This document shows, piece by piece, positions 12,801 to 25,165 of a stretch of DNA of 64,000 nucleotides. The notes beneath the pieces were generated by a model. The model had not been told where the DNA came from, searched no databases, and worked only from the letters and a program-made list of their open reading frames with translations. This DNA comes from Gigantopelta aegis. Taxonomy: Eukaryota > Mollusca > Gastropoda > Neomphalida > Peltospiridae. How positions within the stretch are numbered: position 1 is the first letter of the stretch; each line of letters begins with the position of its first letter. Both the position numbers and the translations under genes were made by a program. The stretch covers positions 1,712,091-1,776,090 of the forward strand of contig NC_054701.1 in the NCBI RefSeq assembly GCF_016097555.1. The letters run 5' to 3'.

Positions 12801-15800
12801 AAACGGCGTGTTGTTGGCGGCTGTAGCAATACAAAAGCCGATAGATTTAGTCTTCACGCATTTCCTAGTAATGTTGCTGTGAATAATCTGTGTGTAAATT
12901 TGATTAAAACAACGTGAAAATACTGGACAGGAAGAAAATGCCGGAGACCGTTGACTGCAGGCACTTTAGTTTCGATTCGTCCGAAATGGCTTGTCGGCTT
13001 AAGCGAGATATGGGAATACCATGTGTTATGGCTTTTAAAAAAATATGCCGTACCAACAATTTTTCTGCGACACAAAACAAATGACAACAGCCGATGCCAT
13101 CCACACCGAAACGACTTTGGGGTGCATATCGTCAATGTCCCAAATTGCGTTATGCTTTCAACTCCAGTCAGTTTGTTTTTTCATGCACGGTTCGTGCAAT
13201 CATCGAGATCCGATTTGTTGTCGTTTGCATCTCGTTCATTTGTGAGATTTTTCTTTACAGTTCGAGAACATTAAAATAATAAAGTACAAACAAGTAAGTA
13301 TCTATAGCCTAGTCCGTCCCATCCTACAAAAATGTAGGGTTTTTTTGTAAAAAAAAGAAGAAAAAAAAGAGCTAATTTTGTATGCATCTTAGAAAACAAT
13401 CGGCTCAGAAATAAATGACTTGTAAATTCCATAGTATGAAAAAAGGCGTTCCCTGTAAAACAGACTATAAATACATTAAATTAATTTTACTATACCTTCC
13501 CACAAAGAAAACCTTTTTTCATACTATGGAATGTGCTATAAGTTATTTATTTCTGAGCAGACTGTTTTCACAACTGCACACAAAAAAATAGTATTGTTTT
13601 GTTATTTCCAAAACACTTTTACTTTTTTTTTTACGTCAAACTAAACTGAAATTATTCGCACAAAAATATCTTCATGGATGGGACGGACTAAAAGTCGTTT
13701 TTGTTTATTTCTTAAAATTAAAATAAGTTATTTATTTCTGAGCAGACTGTTTTCACAACTACACACAAAAAATAGTATTGTTTTGTTATTTCCAAAACAC
13801 TTACTTTTTTTTTTTACGTCAAACTAAACTGAAATTGTTCATAAAAACCCCTATCTTCATAGAGGGATGGGGACGGACTAAAAGTCGTTTTTGTTTATTT
13901 CTTAAAATTACCGATATCGGGTCCACTCGACTCGTAGAATTCAAGAGTTATTTATCATCTTCTCTACTACATCACAAGTATTAGAACATACAGTGTAGCA
14001 AAATAATTCGCACCAAAAGCTAAAGAACAAAACAAGAATAAAAGTTGTAAATTAGTGGTAAGCGGTCTCCACGACCATTTTCATCGTCATCTGTCAGGCC
14101 GGTGGTTCATCGGAAGATGTTCCAGGTTCAAACTGATAAGGCATTATTTTTTTTGTGTTGCACAAATATTAGTCCAGTCGTCATTACTACACTATTCATC
14201 ATCGAAAGAAGAATCGCATGATCAATGAGCTTGGCAGTCGCTGTCGGTCCCACTTTCGCTTGCGCTGAAAGTCGTCTCGTGGTAGGTTTCTGTGAAGCGC
14301 GTTCCCTTCATGACGTCATGGCTATTTACAGGCAAATGTTTTTACCGAGAATTTTACTCGGTCGTTTCCGGCAGTGTTCTACGGGAGTGATGTTTTAATA
14401 CTTTTATGGGGCATTTTCGTAATTATTGATTTACATATCGGTGTAAAATATTATTGCAATGAATTAAGAAAGCATTTAATTGTTGAATTTGAAATTTTAG
14501 TGTATGGTCTGGCACAGCACTTTAAAAGTTACAGATTTAGTTGCTTGTGTTTTGTTAATTCAACAACACAATCAAAGAGACTGACAAGCCTACTGACACT
14601 TTCGAGTTGTGATAGAATTTTAAAAGACACGTAAACAGTGTTTTCAAAATGTATCCAGTTGCCATTATGGAGTCCTTATACACATTAGTAATTACTACTT
14701 AATGCGGTTAAATACAAAGTAAATATTATTTTTAAGAATCAGTGATCATCAGTCATCTCAAAAACTTTAAACAAAACATTTACCGACAACAGAGGACTGT
14801 ACGAGATCGAACCGAGCTCTCTCCTTGATTTTCTTGGTGGCAAAGCTGCGGAGTCGATCATCAAACGATGACAAAATCTGGTTCGACTCGATCAGCGTCA
14901 CAAAAACTTTATGTTTCTGTTGCTTGTACAGTCGGGCCACATCCTGCAAAATTTACATTTCACACATCTATATTCAAAATATGCCTTTATATAATAATAA
15001 AAAATGATAATTATTTACATTGATTGCGTATGTTTTATTTCAAAAGTGGGAATAAAAAAGACAGCTTTTAAGGAATGGTGGGGAATGGTGTCGATTATCG
15101 GAGTGTAGAAACTTAGTTAATAAAACCTTCAATAAAAACAATTCTAGGAATTAAATATGTTTTTTAAATGGGCCATTCCATGGTTTTTAAGTTTTTATTG
15201 TAACTTAAAGTTAACATGCTTAAGCATATAAAAATATATATTTATTGCCAATTTACTTATGTTTAATGTATTTTAATGACAGTTTTATTTGAAAAATGAA
15301 TTTTTGTAAACCAGGACATGGCATTTGTTTTTTAGTAGTATTTCATTAGTTATGCCAAATTTAAATTTAGTTATCAGGACAAAATATCTATAATATACTG
15401 CATATGAAAATACTACTTTGCCTTTTTTCATATCATAATTAGTATATAGAGGTTATTACCAGAGTGTTTTACATATCATAATTCGTATATAGAGGTTATT
15501 ACCAGAGTGTTTTACATATCATAATTCGTATATAGAGGTTATTACCAGAGTGTTTTACATATCATAATTAGTATATAGAGGTTATTACCAGAGTGTTTTA
15601 CATATCATAATTAGTATATAGAGGTTATTACCAGAGTGTTTTACATATCATAATTAGTATATAGAGGTTATTACCAGTGTTTCACGGTATCGTCAATATC
15701 ATATATTAGGAATAAAAATTGTATCTGGCGAGCATAATACATTATTTTTATTCCTAATATATATTGACGATACCGAAATACACGAGGGTAATAATCTCTT

Positions 15801-18745
15801 TATCATAAAGGCTCAAGCTTAATACAACGTGTTTTTGTAAACTGTACACGCAATTTTAATTCCAGTCTGCCATTACTAGATATTCAAATGACGTAAGAAT
15901 ATGTGGCGCGGTGTATTTTTGAATGGAAATGACATCAAACTCGAATGTCGTAATTTTTGATGTCCTTACATCAAAATAAAGTTATGCCTAACGTTTTTTG
16001 TTTTCTGAATGCTGGACAGCTTTCAGTGTCAAATTGCCATTGAAATTTTTTTATTTGATGACTATGAATGCATACGTCAATCATGGAGTGTCACCCAAGT
16101 ACGTTTGCTTAAATGTCAATAAACCTAGTGCCAAGACCTCGACTAATTTACATCTAATTTGCAAAGTTATCAAATTCTTAAAGTATGTGATCTGAAAAAT
16201 ATCACATACTTTGATTGCACTGAAAATGTAAGATATTACATGATAAATTTAATTATTTTTCAAAATATATGTCACGTCCTGGTTGATTTGACATATAAAA
16301 GTTAATTTTATTTAAAAACCATTTATCAGAAATAATAATCCTTTTTAATTCTCCTTCTTCTCAATGTTCCAGGTATAAATAAAAGGTATAATGATGACTG
16401 GTTGTATTAAATGATTAAAATAACCACCTCAAACTTTGAGCCAGGACGTGACATTCAAGATGGCATGTTAAATTGAGTAAAGATTAAAAATGTATTAAAT
16501 CTCTCTATATAGAGAAATTGGCAAAACTGACTAGATAATGCACCATCAAGAATCGGAAACAGAGAAACTTGACGTTCAGGGGAGCATGTTCAAATATTTA
16601 ACATGAATTTATCTACTAATGTATTTAATATCCACATCATAAATAACCCTGGTATATATCAAAGCATGCATTACATGTGTAAAAATGCACAGAGAGAGGA
16701 AATAAATTATCTCCCTTGTTTTTATAAATATTTAACCTGACCTCTTACTATAGTGCATTTCTCTCCACAAATATGGTGGTGGTGGTGAGTTTCTCCTCTA
16801 ACACTCTGGACTATGTGTCACAATTACTACAGCATGATACCTAGCAGGACAGGTAAGAGTGGGTGGATATTGCCCTCCAAAAATGCTCTTTTTTCTGTAA
16901 TGTCACAATAAATAGTACATTCTTATAAAGTATAAAGAAATGTTTTATTTAACGACGCACTCAACACATTTTATTTACGGTTATATGGCGTCAGACATAT
17001 AGTTGAGGACCACACAGAGTTTGAGAGGAAACCCACTGTCGCCACTACATGGGCTACTCTTTCCAATTAGCAGCAAGGGATCTTTTATTTGCGCTTCCAA
17101 CAGGCAGGATAGCACAAACCATGGCCTTTGTTGAACCAGTTATGGATCACTGGTCGGTGCAAGTGGTTTACACCTACCCATTGAGCCTTGCAGAACACTC
17201 ACTCAGGGTTTGGAGTCGGTATCCGGATTAAAAATCCCATGCCTCGACTGGGATCCAAACCCAGTACCTACCAGCCTGTAGACCGATGGCCTAACCACAA
17301 CACCACCGAGGCCGGTATATAAAGTATAAAGTTATGTTGTTACAGCAGCAAATAAATGACATTAAAAATCACCACCTGTTCCACAAAATCGTACACTTCA
17401 GCTCCAAATTCTATACCAGTCGGACCCCCACCAACAATAACAATATGTAAGAGCCGATTTGCCTCCGATTCTTCAATTCGAGGCTGAACAGCCAATTCAA
17501 TATTGTGTAGAAGACGATTCCGAATTCTTCTGGCATCAGCCACTTCCTGTAAAATAAACAAAAAATCTTTCTTAATATACAAAGTATTTACTGAAATAAT
17601 TAATTTTGAAATATGTTATTTTCTCTAAAACATATGATATTATATTAATAAGCTAGCAGTTTTTTACATTCAGCCCACTTGTGCCGTGGTGCCAGACAAA
17701 CATACATGTATATTCTTTCTTCTGGAATGTGTCTTACAATTCTATACTTTTAAGACAAAATATGGAAGCTTGAAGTCTATGTGTAATACCTTCAAAAAGA
17801 AAGCATGTTCCGAGACTCCAGGAACCCCGAATGTATTGCTGAGAGAACCGACTCCGATCACCAGCTTGTCGTAGCTCAGTGTGTACCGCAGACTTTGTTT
17901 GAGAACGCTCTCACACACCAACGTCTTCTCTTCCGTGTCCAGGCCAACAGCTCGAGACAGATGAAAGTGGGCAGACTGCCGGAACCCAGAGTTTCTCACT
18001 GGCTCGATGATAGATCTACAAAAAAAGAATTTAAAAATACAAATCAAACCTACATGTAGTTCAATGAGAGAGAATTTGGACTATGTTTGTCGAAACTATC
18101 ATAGATCTATAAAGACTATAAAGTGGAATTTGAAAATACAAATCAAAGCTATGTCTGTGAAAGAATTTGGACTGTGCAAGTCCAAACTATGATAGAGGAA
18201 TTTGAAAATAAAACTCAAGTCTATGTTAATGATAAAGAATTTGGACTGTTAATATGATGTTGATTCTGGTGTTATTACTTGTACCTTGACTTTGTAAAAA
18301 TATCCAGCGCACAAACAAATGGAATAAAAGCTTCTGCTAAAGAAAACAAAACCCCAAAATCCACAACTAGACGGCCAGTCTTCAGGTTATAATAATATAA
18401 TAAACAAAACTCGAGTACAAATTCAATAAATTAAACACTTGGTCATCAATGATATATGAGTACTAATTACCTGAATTCAAGAGTTCCGACTGTGGTACTG
18501 CAGAGTAACGGTGTGAACAGGAAGTGGTTTCGAGGACTCACAACGATGACATCATAGATAGTTTTGTCAATCGTTTTCAACACGCTGTAACTACTCCAGC
18601 CAGTTCCGAGAATAATCAGCTGTTTACGGCCACTTTTAACACTGCTGTGTTGAGCTCTTGAATGACCACAGCACTGTATGAAATAGGAAAACAAATTCCT
18701 TTTCACACACTTCAGCATATTGCTAGTACAAGCATTTGATGCCAT
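7551..18745 (-). CDS. ndh2: Type II NADH:ubiquinone oxidoreductase (NDH-2), mitochondrial
   Basis: Single-polypeptide flavoenzyme that passes electrons from NADH to quinone at the inner mitochondrial membrane without pumping protons, bypassing complex I. Eight exons: 18745-18471, 18015-17790, 17546-17376, 14943-14784, 11140-11010, 10150-10028, 8378-8228 and 7681-7551. All have GT-AG sites, phases agree, and the product is 455 residues. The N-terminus is basic and targeting-like. Motifs are GTGWSS (about 47-52, FAD-binding Rossmann fold), NHFLFTPLL (74-82), [13 protein letters not shown] (205-217, NAD-binding Rossmann), FAIGDCAD (344-351) and a C-terminal amphipathic segment ending FGRDISRFE (membrane anchor in this family). 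AIFM-type proteins also have two Rossmann folds, but the C-terminal [15 protein letters not shown] is NDH-2-like. No EF-hand is present. It lies downstream of ADAT2 on the same strand, 307 bp away. Confidence 0.93.
8784..9965. mobile_element. Non-autonomous hAT element, 1.18 kb, in an NDH-2 intron
   Basis: The ends CAGGGGTGGGGAAAA (left) and TTTTCCCCACCCCTG (right) are exact inverted repeats. The 8-bp direct repeat CACTGTAC flanks it at 8776-8783 and 9966-9973, and both features are typical of hAT. Subterminal GGTCCCACTT and AAGTGGGACC are also inverted. I see no transposase inside. It lies between NDH-2 exons 6 and 7. Confidence 0.9.
10753..10860. mobile_element. Short foldback MITE-like element
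   Basis: Left arm GGGCCTGTATTTATAAAACA and AGTCTTGACTCA pair with right-arm AGTCTAGACTCAAAATGTTT and a GGGGC end. The whole is about 108 bp. The family is not identified. Confidence 0.55.
11141..12650. other. NDH-2 intron 4 (part), no recognisable feature
   Basis: AT-rich, with a repeated CTGCAAGAGATGTC near 12080-12140 and no open frame that looks coding. I cannot name any element here. Confidence 0.4.
12795..13290 (+). pseudogene. Broken THAP-domain coding segment
   Basis: The frame from ATG at 12795 reads [12 protein letters not shown], then FSLHAFPSN, the start of a THAP zinc-binding DNA-binding domain, though the first Cys of the C2CH set is Arg here. It stops at TGA 12916 after about 40 codons. 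Further THAP-like pieces follow in shifted frames ([20 protein letters not shown] near 12957; [17 protein letters not shown] near 13106). So there are at least one stop and two frameshifts. Confidence 0.6.
13538..13910 (+). repeat. 186-bp tandem duplication
   Basis: ATAAGTTATTTATTTCTGAG recurs at 13538 and 13724, and both copies run to CTTAAAATTA with few differences. TAGTCCGTCCCATCC near 13310 is inverted relative to GGATGGGACGGACTA in the copies, so the region is also partly palindromic. Confidence 0.8.
15425..15680 (+). repeat. 43-bp tandem repeat, about 6 copies
   Basis: The unit is CATATCATAATTAGTATATA, then GAGGTTATTACCAGAGTGTTTTA. The last copy runs straight into the foldback element that follows, so the unit contains that element's outer end. 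Confidence 0.88.
15640..15805. mobile_element. Foldback element with about 33-bp arms
   Basis: Left arm 15685-15719 (CGGTATCGTCAATATC, then TAGGAATAAAAAT) pairs with right arm 15744-15775 (ATTTTTATTCCTAATATA, then GACGATACCG). Outer TTATTACC and GGTAATAA also pair. It is probably a MITE. Confidence 0.65.
16938..17317 (-). mobile_element. Full-length SINE, minus orientation, with 14-bp target duplication
   Basis: Read on the minus strand it starts with a tRNA-like head (GGCCTCGGTGGTGTTGTGG, B-box-like GGGTTTGGATCCCAGTC), then a central part and the GTCGTTAAATAAAACATTT tail. The 14-bp repeat TATAAAGTATAAAG flanks it at 16924-16937 and 17318-17331. The head differs from that of the plus-strand SINEs, so this is a second subfamily with the same tail. 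Confidence 0.9.
18000..18250 (+). repeat. Diverged tandem triplication at the NDH-2 exon 2 acceptor
   Basis: Segments around ATGATAGATCTACA, GAATTTAAAAATACAAATCA and GAATTTGGACTA recur three times, at about 18007, 18097 and 18188. The first copy contains the NDH-2 exon 2 acceptor and its first coding bases (18015). Copies have drifted, so this is older than the other arrays. Confidence 0.6.
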
Positions 18746-19031
18746 TTAGTTGGTTTTGGATGACCATGGTTTTCAAGGTCATGTTATCATGATGTCATGT
18801 TTACAAGTTAATTGAGTTCAGAAAACTACTTTGATTGATCTCATTTGACACCCATGTCAATAAACAGGATCACATGTGTACAGCAGCCAGGAACTGAAGA
18901 GAAATTGAAAACACATTATCAACTATTTTTAAAGTTTAAAAAATATTTTTTGTTTATCCAAATGCAGTCATGTAAATCTGAATGCATGGTAAAACATTAC
19001 TTTATAAACATGTCAAGGCTTCAGACTAATC

Positions 19032-19586
<555 letters not shown>

Positions 19587-19691
19587 CTATAAGTCACTGA
19601 AATAATATTGGCTGTTTAGTCAGATTAAACCACAAAGCCACTCAACTATCAGTGTTCAACCTACATACTTAACCGAACATTATTAAAAGAG

Positions 19692-19880
19692 GGTGCTGTC
19701 AGGTTTCTTCCTGTAGTGTTTATTAGTGATTAATGTGTCAAATATTTGTTTTCAGCGAACTCAAAAATTATCGATGTAAAGGAATTTTATGTCAAACACA
19801 GGATTGTTGTATTAGAGCTGGAATCTTTGACTACCGTTTGGTAGACACAGATTGTGCAGTTTTGGTGTTCAGTTTGCTCT
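19692..19880 (+). repeat. Dispersed repeat upstream of ADAT2, related to copies near 54 kb
   Basis: GGTGCTGTCAGGTTT, then TATTAGTGATTAAT, AACTCAAAAATTATCGATG and CAGGATTGTTGT also occur inverted at 53828-53975, and the second half again in direct orientation at 54047-54180. The element type is not identified. Confidence 0.6.
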
Positions 19881-19889
19881 GGCCGTAAT

Positions 19890-20034
19890 GTGGAAGGATG
19901 GAAGGAAATGTTTTATTTAACAACGCACTCAACACATTTTATTTACGGTTATATGGTGTCAGACACATAGTTAAGGACCACACAAATATTGAAGGAGGAA
20001 ACCTGCTGTCACCACTTCATGGGCTACTCTTTGC
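19890..20034 (-). mobile_element. 5'-truncated SINE, minus orientation
   Basis: Contains the AAATGTTTTATTTAACAACG tail complement, GTTATATGGTGTCAGACACA and ATGGGCTACTCTTT, then breaks off in the central domain. Near-identical CTGGCCGTAAT (left) and CTGGCCATAAT (right) look like its target duplication. It has landed in the repeat at 19692-19880. Confidence 0.8.
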
Positions 20035-21490
20035 TGGCCATAATAAGAGCATCATAATTGAGTACTCGGGCAACTTCTACATGTGACATCACAGCGTTTC
20101 TTTGATGCCGCACAATTATTATTTAAAGATAGCACTTCAGAACCAATACCAAGGAGCTACCTTTTGATCAACTATGTCAAATCAACCAAATAGCTAAATT
20201 TTGATGAACCATTCTAAATTATGCATCCAAATTACCTTCAAGAAATTACGCAACATTTTCTATTTTACTTAAATCCTATGGAACTTTTGCAAATTCCATA
20301 GCACTGAAACCAACACTCGACCCCTACTAACCCTGCAAATACATGCGCGGAAGACCCCCTCCTCCACCCCACCCCTCAAACGTTTTCTTGTCCTGGACCT
20401 AGGGGCCAGTGAAAGTCGACATTTGCGTCGAGGACAGACGTGTGCTACAACAGTTTGTTCTGAATGTGCACGTTAAAACCTATGACCTGACCTGATACCG
20501 CACCATAATACATACCCAGACGATAAGGTAGGACTTTCCTTTGGCACTGTCACGTAGCGTAGGTAGTTCATCAAGATAAACGTCTCCGGCACGATATTTA
20601 TTATTGTGATGTTTATTGCTGATCGGGTCCAATAAATGTCAAAATGTTAAAAAACGGACCGTAGATGTTTACCTTGGTGAACTAGTAGCGTAGGCTATAA
20701 TAAAGAACATTATAAATACTTATCATAGAGTTAGGGTTAAGGTTAAGGTTAGTGACAGTGACGATAATAATAAATAATGTTAATTTAAAAATTATTAACG
20801 AGTACTTTTGTTAAAAATAACAGTAAAATAGGAAAGATGCCATGTCCCTTATTTTGTAAGCAGAGGTACTGAGAGTATATTCTGCGCTTACTAATAATAT
20901 TATGATTCAGTGATCCCAAATATATTCTACAGTCACCATCCCATAAAACAACCAGTTAAACAAACCCAAAATTTCAATTTAATTTAATTTACAACTATTA
21001 TGGGAATAATTAATTTAACTGTTAAATAATCAAGCACCTGTAATAAACTTGGTTAATGTTCGGAACTCCTCATCGTCCGAATTTGGCGGAAAGGTGCGAA
21101 GATTTGTGAACCACGTTACTTAATGAGTAGAGCTTCTAATAGGTAAAGCTATTGACATCGAAGCGTTGTTTTATTTTTGTACTACGGTAAATAATATATT
21201 TTTTTAATTCTACAGACTACTCAATTAGCACTGAGCTCGTGAAATGCAGTCTGGTTTGTACTCGGTATTTTCCGCTGGTTTAAAAACTTGACAGTGCTGA
21301 CACCTATCCAGAAAAATAAAATAAGAAAAAAAGAAAGAACGAGAGACGACGTGACGTCATCAAAATCGCCATCATTGGTTTCCCAATTTTCATGACGTTT
21401 ACACATGTTTATAGTAGTAGTGGGCTATACTTCCTCAACTTTTGATGTTTACTTGTATTTTTATTACATATCAGTGCATCGGTAACAGGC
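20035..21490. other. Intergenic, no recognisable feature
   Basis: Spacer between divergent ADAT2 (minus) and the zinc-finger gene (plus). No coding frame, repeat array or known element is visible. Confidence 0.4.
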
Positions 21491-21491
21491 G

Positions 21492-21512
21492 ATGAATCCA
21501 CTGGCATTTATG
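21492..21512 (+). CDS. Tentative first coding exon of the zinc-finger gene (MNPLAFM)
   Basis: ATG followed by six codons and then a GTAGGA donor at 21513. Its end phase (0) fits the acceptor at 25166, giving MNPLAFM joined to THPSIRI. A seven-codon exon can fit by chance, so this is only a proposal. Confidence 0.3.
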
Positions 21513-21802
21513 GTAGGAAAACTCATTGTAAAAATATCCCATTGTCAGGAAGCGCCATTTTGTTTTGTTGTGCTATTTATCTTTGCGATTTGGTGAAAAT
21601 TGTTGCATTTAGCAGACGCTTTTTTCGTGTTATTTATTTATATATGTTTTCGTCACACATAGTTCACACTAACTGTTCCATCAGTTAAACGAGATAAATT
21701 TTCACAAGAAAAAAGTTTTTCTGGTGAACTACTTTTTTGTAGCACTTTGGGCACCGACACTGATCATGGGTGATATTCGTAGTTTGTGCCTTTGGAAGAA
21801 GA

Positions 21803-21826
21803 GGGGGGGGGGGGGGGGGGGGGGGG
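21803..21826 (+). repeat. 24-bp poly(G) tract
   Basis: An uninterrupted run of 24 G. It can form a G-quadruplex and its exact length may be uncertain in the assembly. Confidence 0.95.
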
Positions 21827-22675
21827 TATCGAAAGTGTTTGGGTTCCTTCTTCTTTTTAATATTAATGACATGTGCAATCCGTTGTGTCAAACTTGCATT
21901 TCCCACAAGGTTTAGTGATAATATGTACACAGTGTTGAATGAAATGTATTTTGAAGAATCATCTGCTTTGGAATTCAATAAAATGCATGATTATTAATGT
22001 CACCAACAGTTGACAATTTTTTTTTATTATTATTATTATTTTTATTTTTAATTTTTTTTGGGTTATGGGTACTTTGGTTACAGTTGTATTTTATAGTGTT
22101 AAACAAATAAACATGATAGGTAGCCCAAGTGTCCTCATTTGGTATACTGGGGTACCACGATATCGCGATACTTAGCTATTTGGAAGAAATAAAGAAATGC
22201 ACTAACATATATGAAGGTAAATGTACTTGGATTGCAATTTTTGCTATATCTGCATCATGCCCATGCCATTGTGTTGACAAATAAATGCAGTTCTAACATT
22301 AAAATAGATGATGGAAGTACACCATAGCACTGGCTTCCGTTCAAGGGAGGTTACCACGATATCGTGGTAAATCGCAAACGTTACAATATGGTGGACCGCA
22401 CGGGTCAAAAATTGCTCTTTTTGTAAACACATTTGTAGTAATGTCTAGTAAACAAACTTCAACACAAGGACGAACAAAAGTTAACGTCAAACGTTTCGTT
22501 TTTCAATTGTAGTAACATATTTACATTTTCCAATGGAAAAGTTGGTGATAATAATTATTCTTCTTCTGCAAGACCGTGTCCACAGGCATTTTTTAAAATT
22601 GTTCATTGTATTAGTGAGATTCAACAGTTATATAATCAATATTTATCGAATGAAACCAAGAATAGAACATATTAA

Positions 22676-23496
22676 AGGGACACACCCTAGTTACGGCTAG
22701 TTGTTAACCATTACGGCGTTGTTTTTCGCTATTAAACCCATTTTTTCACAAATAAAATTGCACTTTACTTACCGTTTATTATTTAGAATATACATTTCCA
22801 TTCACCTGAAGTGTTTTTTGGTAATCCTGATAATCCTGGTGTTTGTAATACCACAAAATGCATTTTTCGTATTTCTGAAAAACTGACGCACGTTTGAGAA
22901 AAAAACGTTGAGCAGACAAGGTCTAATCTATTTTTAGACGGGATATTTCCATTTTAATGTCACAGACGTTGGTATACCACGTGACCGTTATCATTTTGGT
23001 TCGGTTTGTTTTCTCGTGCACGGTTCGCGCAATCAACATCCGATTTGTTGTTGTTCATTTGTGAGATTTTTCTTCACAGTTAGTGAAAATTTTCAGTAAC
23101 AATAAAGTTCAGACAAGTAAGTATCTCAATACAAAACGTTACAAACCCTTAAAACCAATAATTTTGCTAAGTACTACGATATCTGGAGAGGGGATACAAC
23201 CAGGACAGAACAGTTGGAACATGTCCAGGAGAGGTGAAAAGAATGTACCCCAAGTCTGTGAAATTTGTCGTGACGTAGGCATTGTTGTGCTTCGAGCGAC
23301 ATCTACCGGTGACATCAGAATACAAACTTTCAAAATTATTTCAAGCAATTGGGACATGGGGATTCCCATGGTATTTATCGATATAAAACCTTCTTTTTCA
23401 CTCCATTTGATAAAAACGTGATCTAAGTGTGTTACAGGTTTGTAGATTAACCAAATTATAATTTATTTTCGCTGGATGGAACTAGGGTGTGCAGCT
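22676..23496. mobile_element. TTAA-flanked MITE-like element, 821 bp
   Basis: TTAA flanks both ends (22672-22675 and 23497-23500). The inner ends are AGGGACACACCCTAGTT (left) and, inverted, AGCTGCACACCCTAGTT (right). An internal segment at about 22998-23120 (TGCACGGTTCGCGCAATC and CATTTGTGAGATTTTTCTT) is shared with the THAP relic near 13180-13300. TTAA targets point to a piggyBac-like group, but no transposase is seen. Confidence 0.6.
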
Positions 23497-24157
23497 TTAA
23501 AAGTTATGTGTTTTGTTTAAATTGCCAATAAATATAGGCATGGCCCTTAAATGTTTCCATACTTTTCTAGAGGTCGCATGTTCTAAATATAGTAACACTG
23601 TGACCGTGTATAGCATCGTTTTGATTGTCAACAACCAGACGATAGTTTGATAGCTGTCAGAGCAGAACTGTATGTGTGTATGTTAGGTACTGGGGCTATT
23701 TATAAGCATGTGGGTGTCAGTAAAATCACTCTGTTATTTTATGACCAAACAGTAAAACTATGAATACTTACCAAAAATTTTGAAATTTTTTCAAATTGGT
23801 AAACGGGCAAAACAATGTGTTGTCTGTCATCACATTTCTAATAATAAACGTGCCACCAGGGGGCTTTGCGCGTGCTAAATTGCAAAAATGTAAATTCTGC
23901 GATATCGTGTGCAAGGAGTATATACGGTCGAAATGGTCCTGAACATGCAAGTCAAAACGGCCAAAGGAAATAGTTATTGTACCATAACACTAAATTAATT
24001 CTCATTACTAATGATGTTAACCGATATAAGCAATATATATCACAGGCAGTCCAAAAATATATGTATAAAAATAATGGTATCACTGGTTAACACTTTATTA
24101 CATGTTTTTAACAGAAAATGTATCACAATAACATTTTATTACACTAATTTACCACAT

Positions 24158-24187
24158 AAATAATAATAATAATAATAATAATAATAA
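24158..24187 (+). repeat. (AAT)n microsatellite
   Basis: About ten AAT repeats; otherwise unremarkable. Confidence 0.9.
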
Positions 24188-24325
24188 CGTACACACACAA
24201 TGGCTCATTATAAAGACATTTTGCCTATAACGGCAAACAACTTAAAATTAAACCCCCCCCTCCCATTTGAAATAAATACTAGTAATCCAAATTTACCCGA
24301 TAACAACATTAACTCTACCCTGGGT

Positions 24326-24560
24326 GTTCACTCGATGCACGGTCAGTGTGGGATCGATCCCCGTCGGTGGGCCAATTGGGCTATTTCTCGTTCCATGTAC
24401 ACAACCCGGTCTGTGAGATGGTGCATATAAAAGATCCCTTGCTGCTAATCGGAAAGAGTAGCCCATAGTGGTGACAGTGGGTTTCGTCTCTTAGTATCTG
24501 TGTGGTCCATAACCATATGTCTGACGCCATATAACTGTAAATAAAATATGTTGAGTGCAG
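24326..24560 (+). mobile_element. SINE with an internal deletion
   Basis: The head contains GTGTGGGATCGATCCCCGTC and GGGCTATTTCTCGTTCC. The stretch normally holding CCAGTGCACC...TATGTGC is missing, and the sequence resumes at CATATAAAAGATCCCTTGCT and runs to the GTTGAGTGC tail. Confidence 0.85.
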
Positions 24561-25165
24561 CCATTTAGTTACACAAAATTGACATACTAGTAGAGTGCTA
24601 TAGAGTCCTGCTCTCACATATAAATAGACTAGGGCCAGAGGACACTTGAGCAAATGATGAGGAGCCTGCCACAAATCAACATTTTTGTGAAAGCAGTTGT
24701 TGTCACTGACAAGTTGTCATTGATTTCTTTGAACTATAAAATCAGATGCTGGTTGACAATTTAAATGAGCAAACAAATTTCAAATCTAAATATTTTTATT
24801 TTTATTGTATTAATCTAAATTTTAAACCCGTTCAGGCTTTCTGCCAAAAAATAATAATAACACAACAGATGAGTGCCCAATTCTAGGTGGTTACAGGCTT
24901 GAAATAGCTTGAAATCAGATATTGCAGTTCATTTACTGGTATTCAAAACATTTATACAGTGCTCACTTCTCTAACTATAATAATTTTTGTAAAAATTATC
25001 GAAATTTATCCATTCATTTTTATGACTTTACCCTTCATATCATCTGGCAGAAACAGTGCCTTTTGAGATTGACCCATGATTTAATAAATTATTAATAAAT
25101 TAGATGATACAAACTAATAACTGCACACAAAACATTCAGTTCCCATCATTACAATTGTTTTTCAG

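Larger units (their letters stand above)
12728..14319 (+). mobile_element. THAP-domain DNA transposon relic with 21-bp inverted ends
   Basis: A 21-bp inverted repeat (left GTGACGTCACGAAGGGAACGC at 12728, spelled in two halves as GTGACGTCAC and GAAGGGAACGC; right copy at 14299-14319, 19 of 21 matching) encloses a degraded THAP coding segment and internal duplications. No clear target duplication was found, so the true ends could lie further out. P-like or other THAP-bearing transposons are the best guess. It lies in NDH-2 intron 4. Confidence 0.5.
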
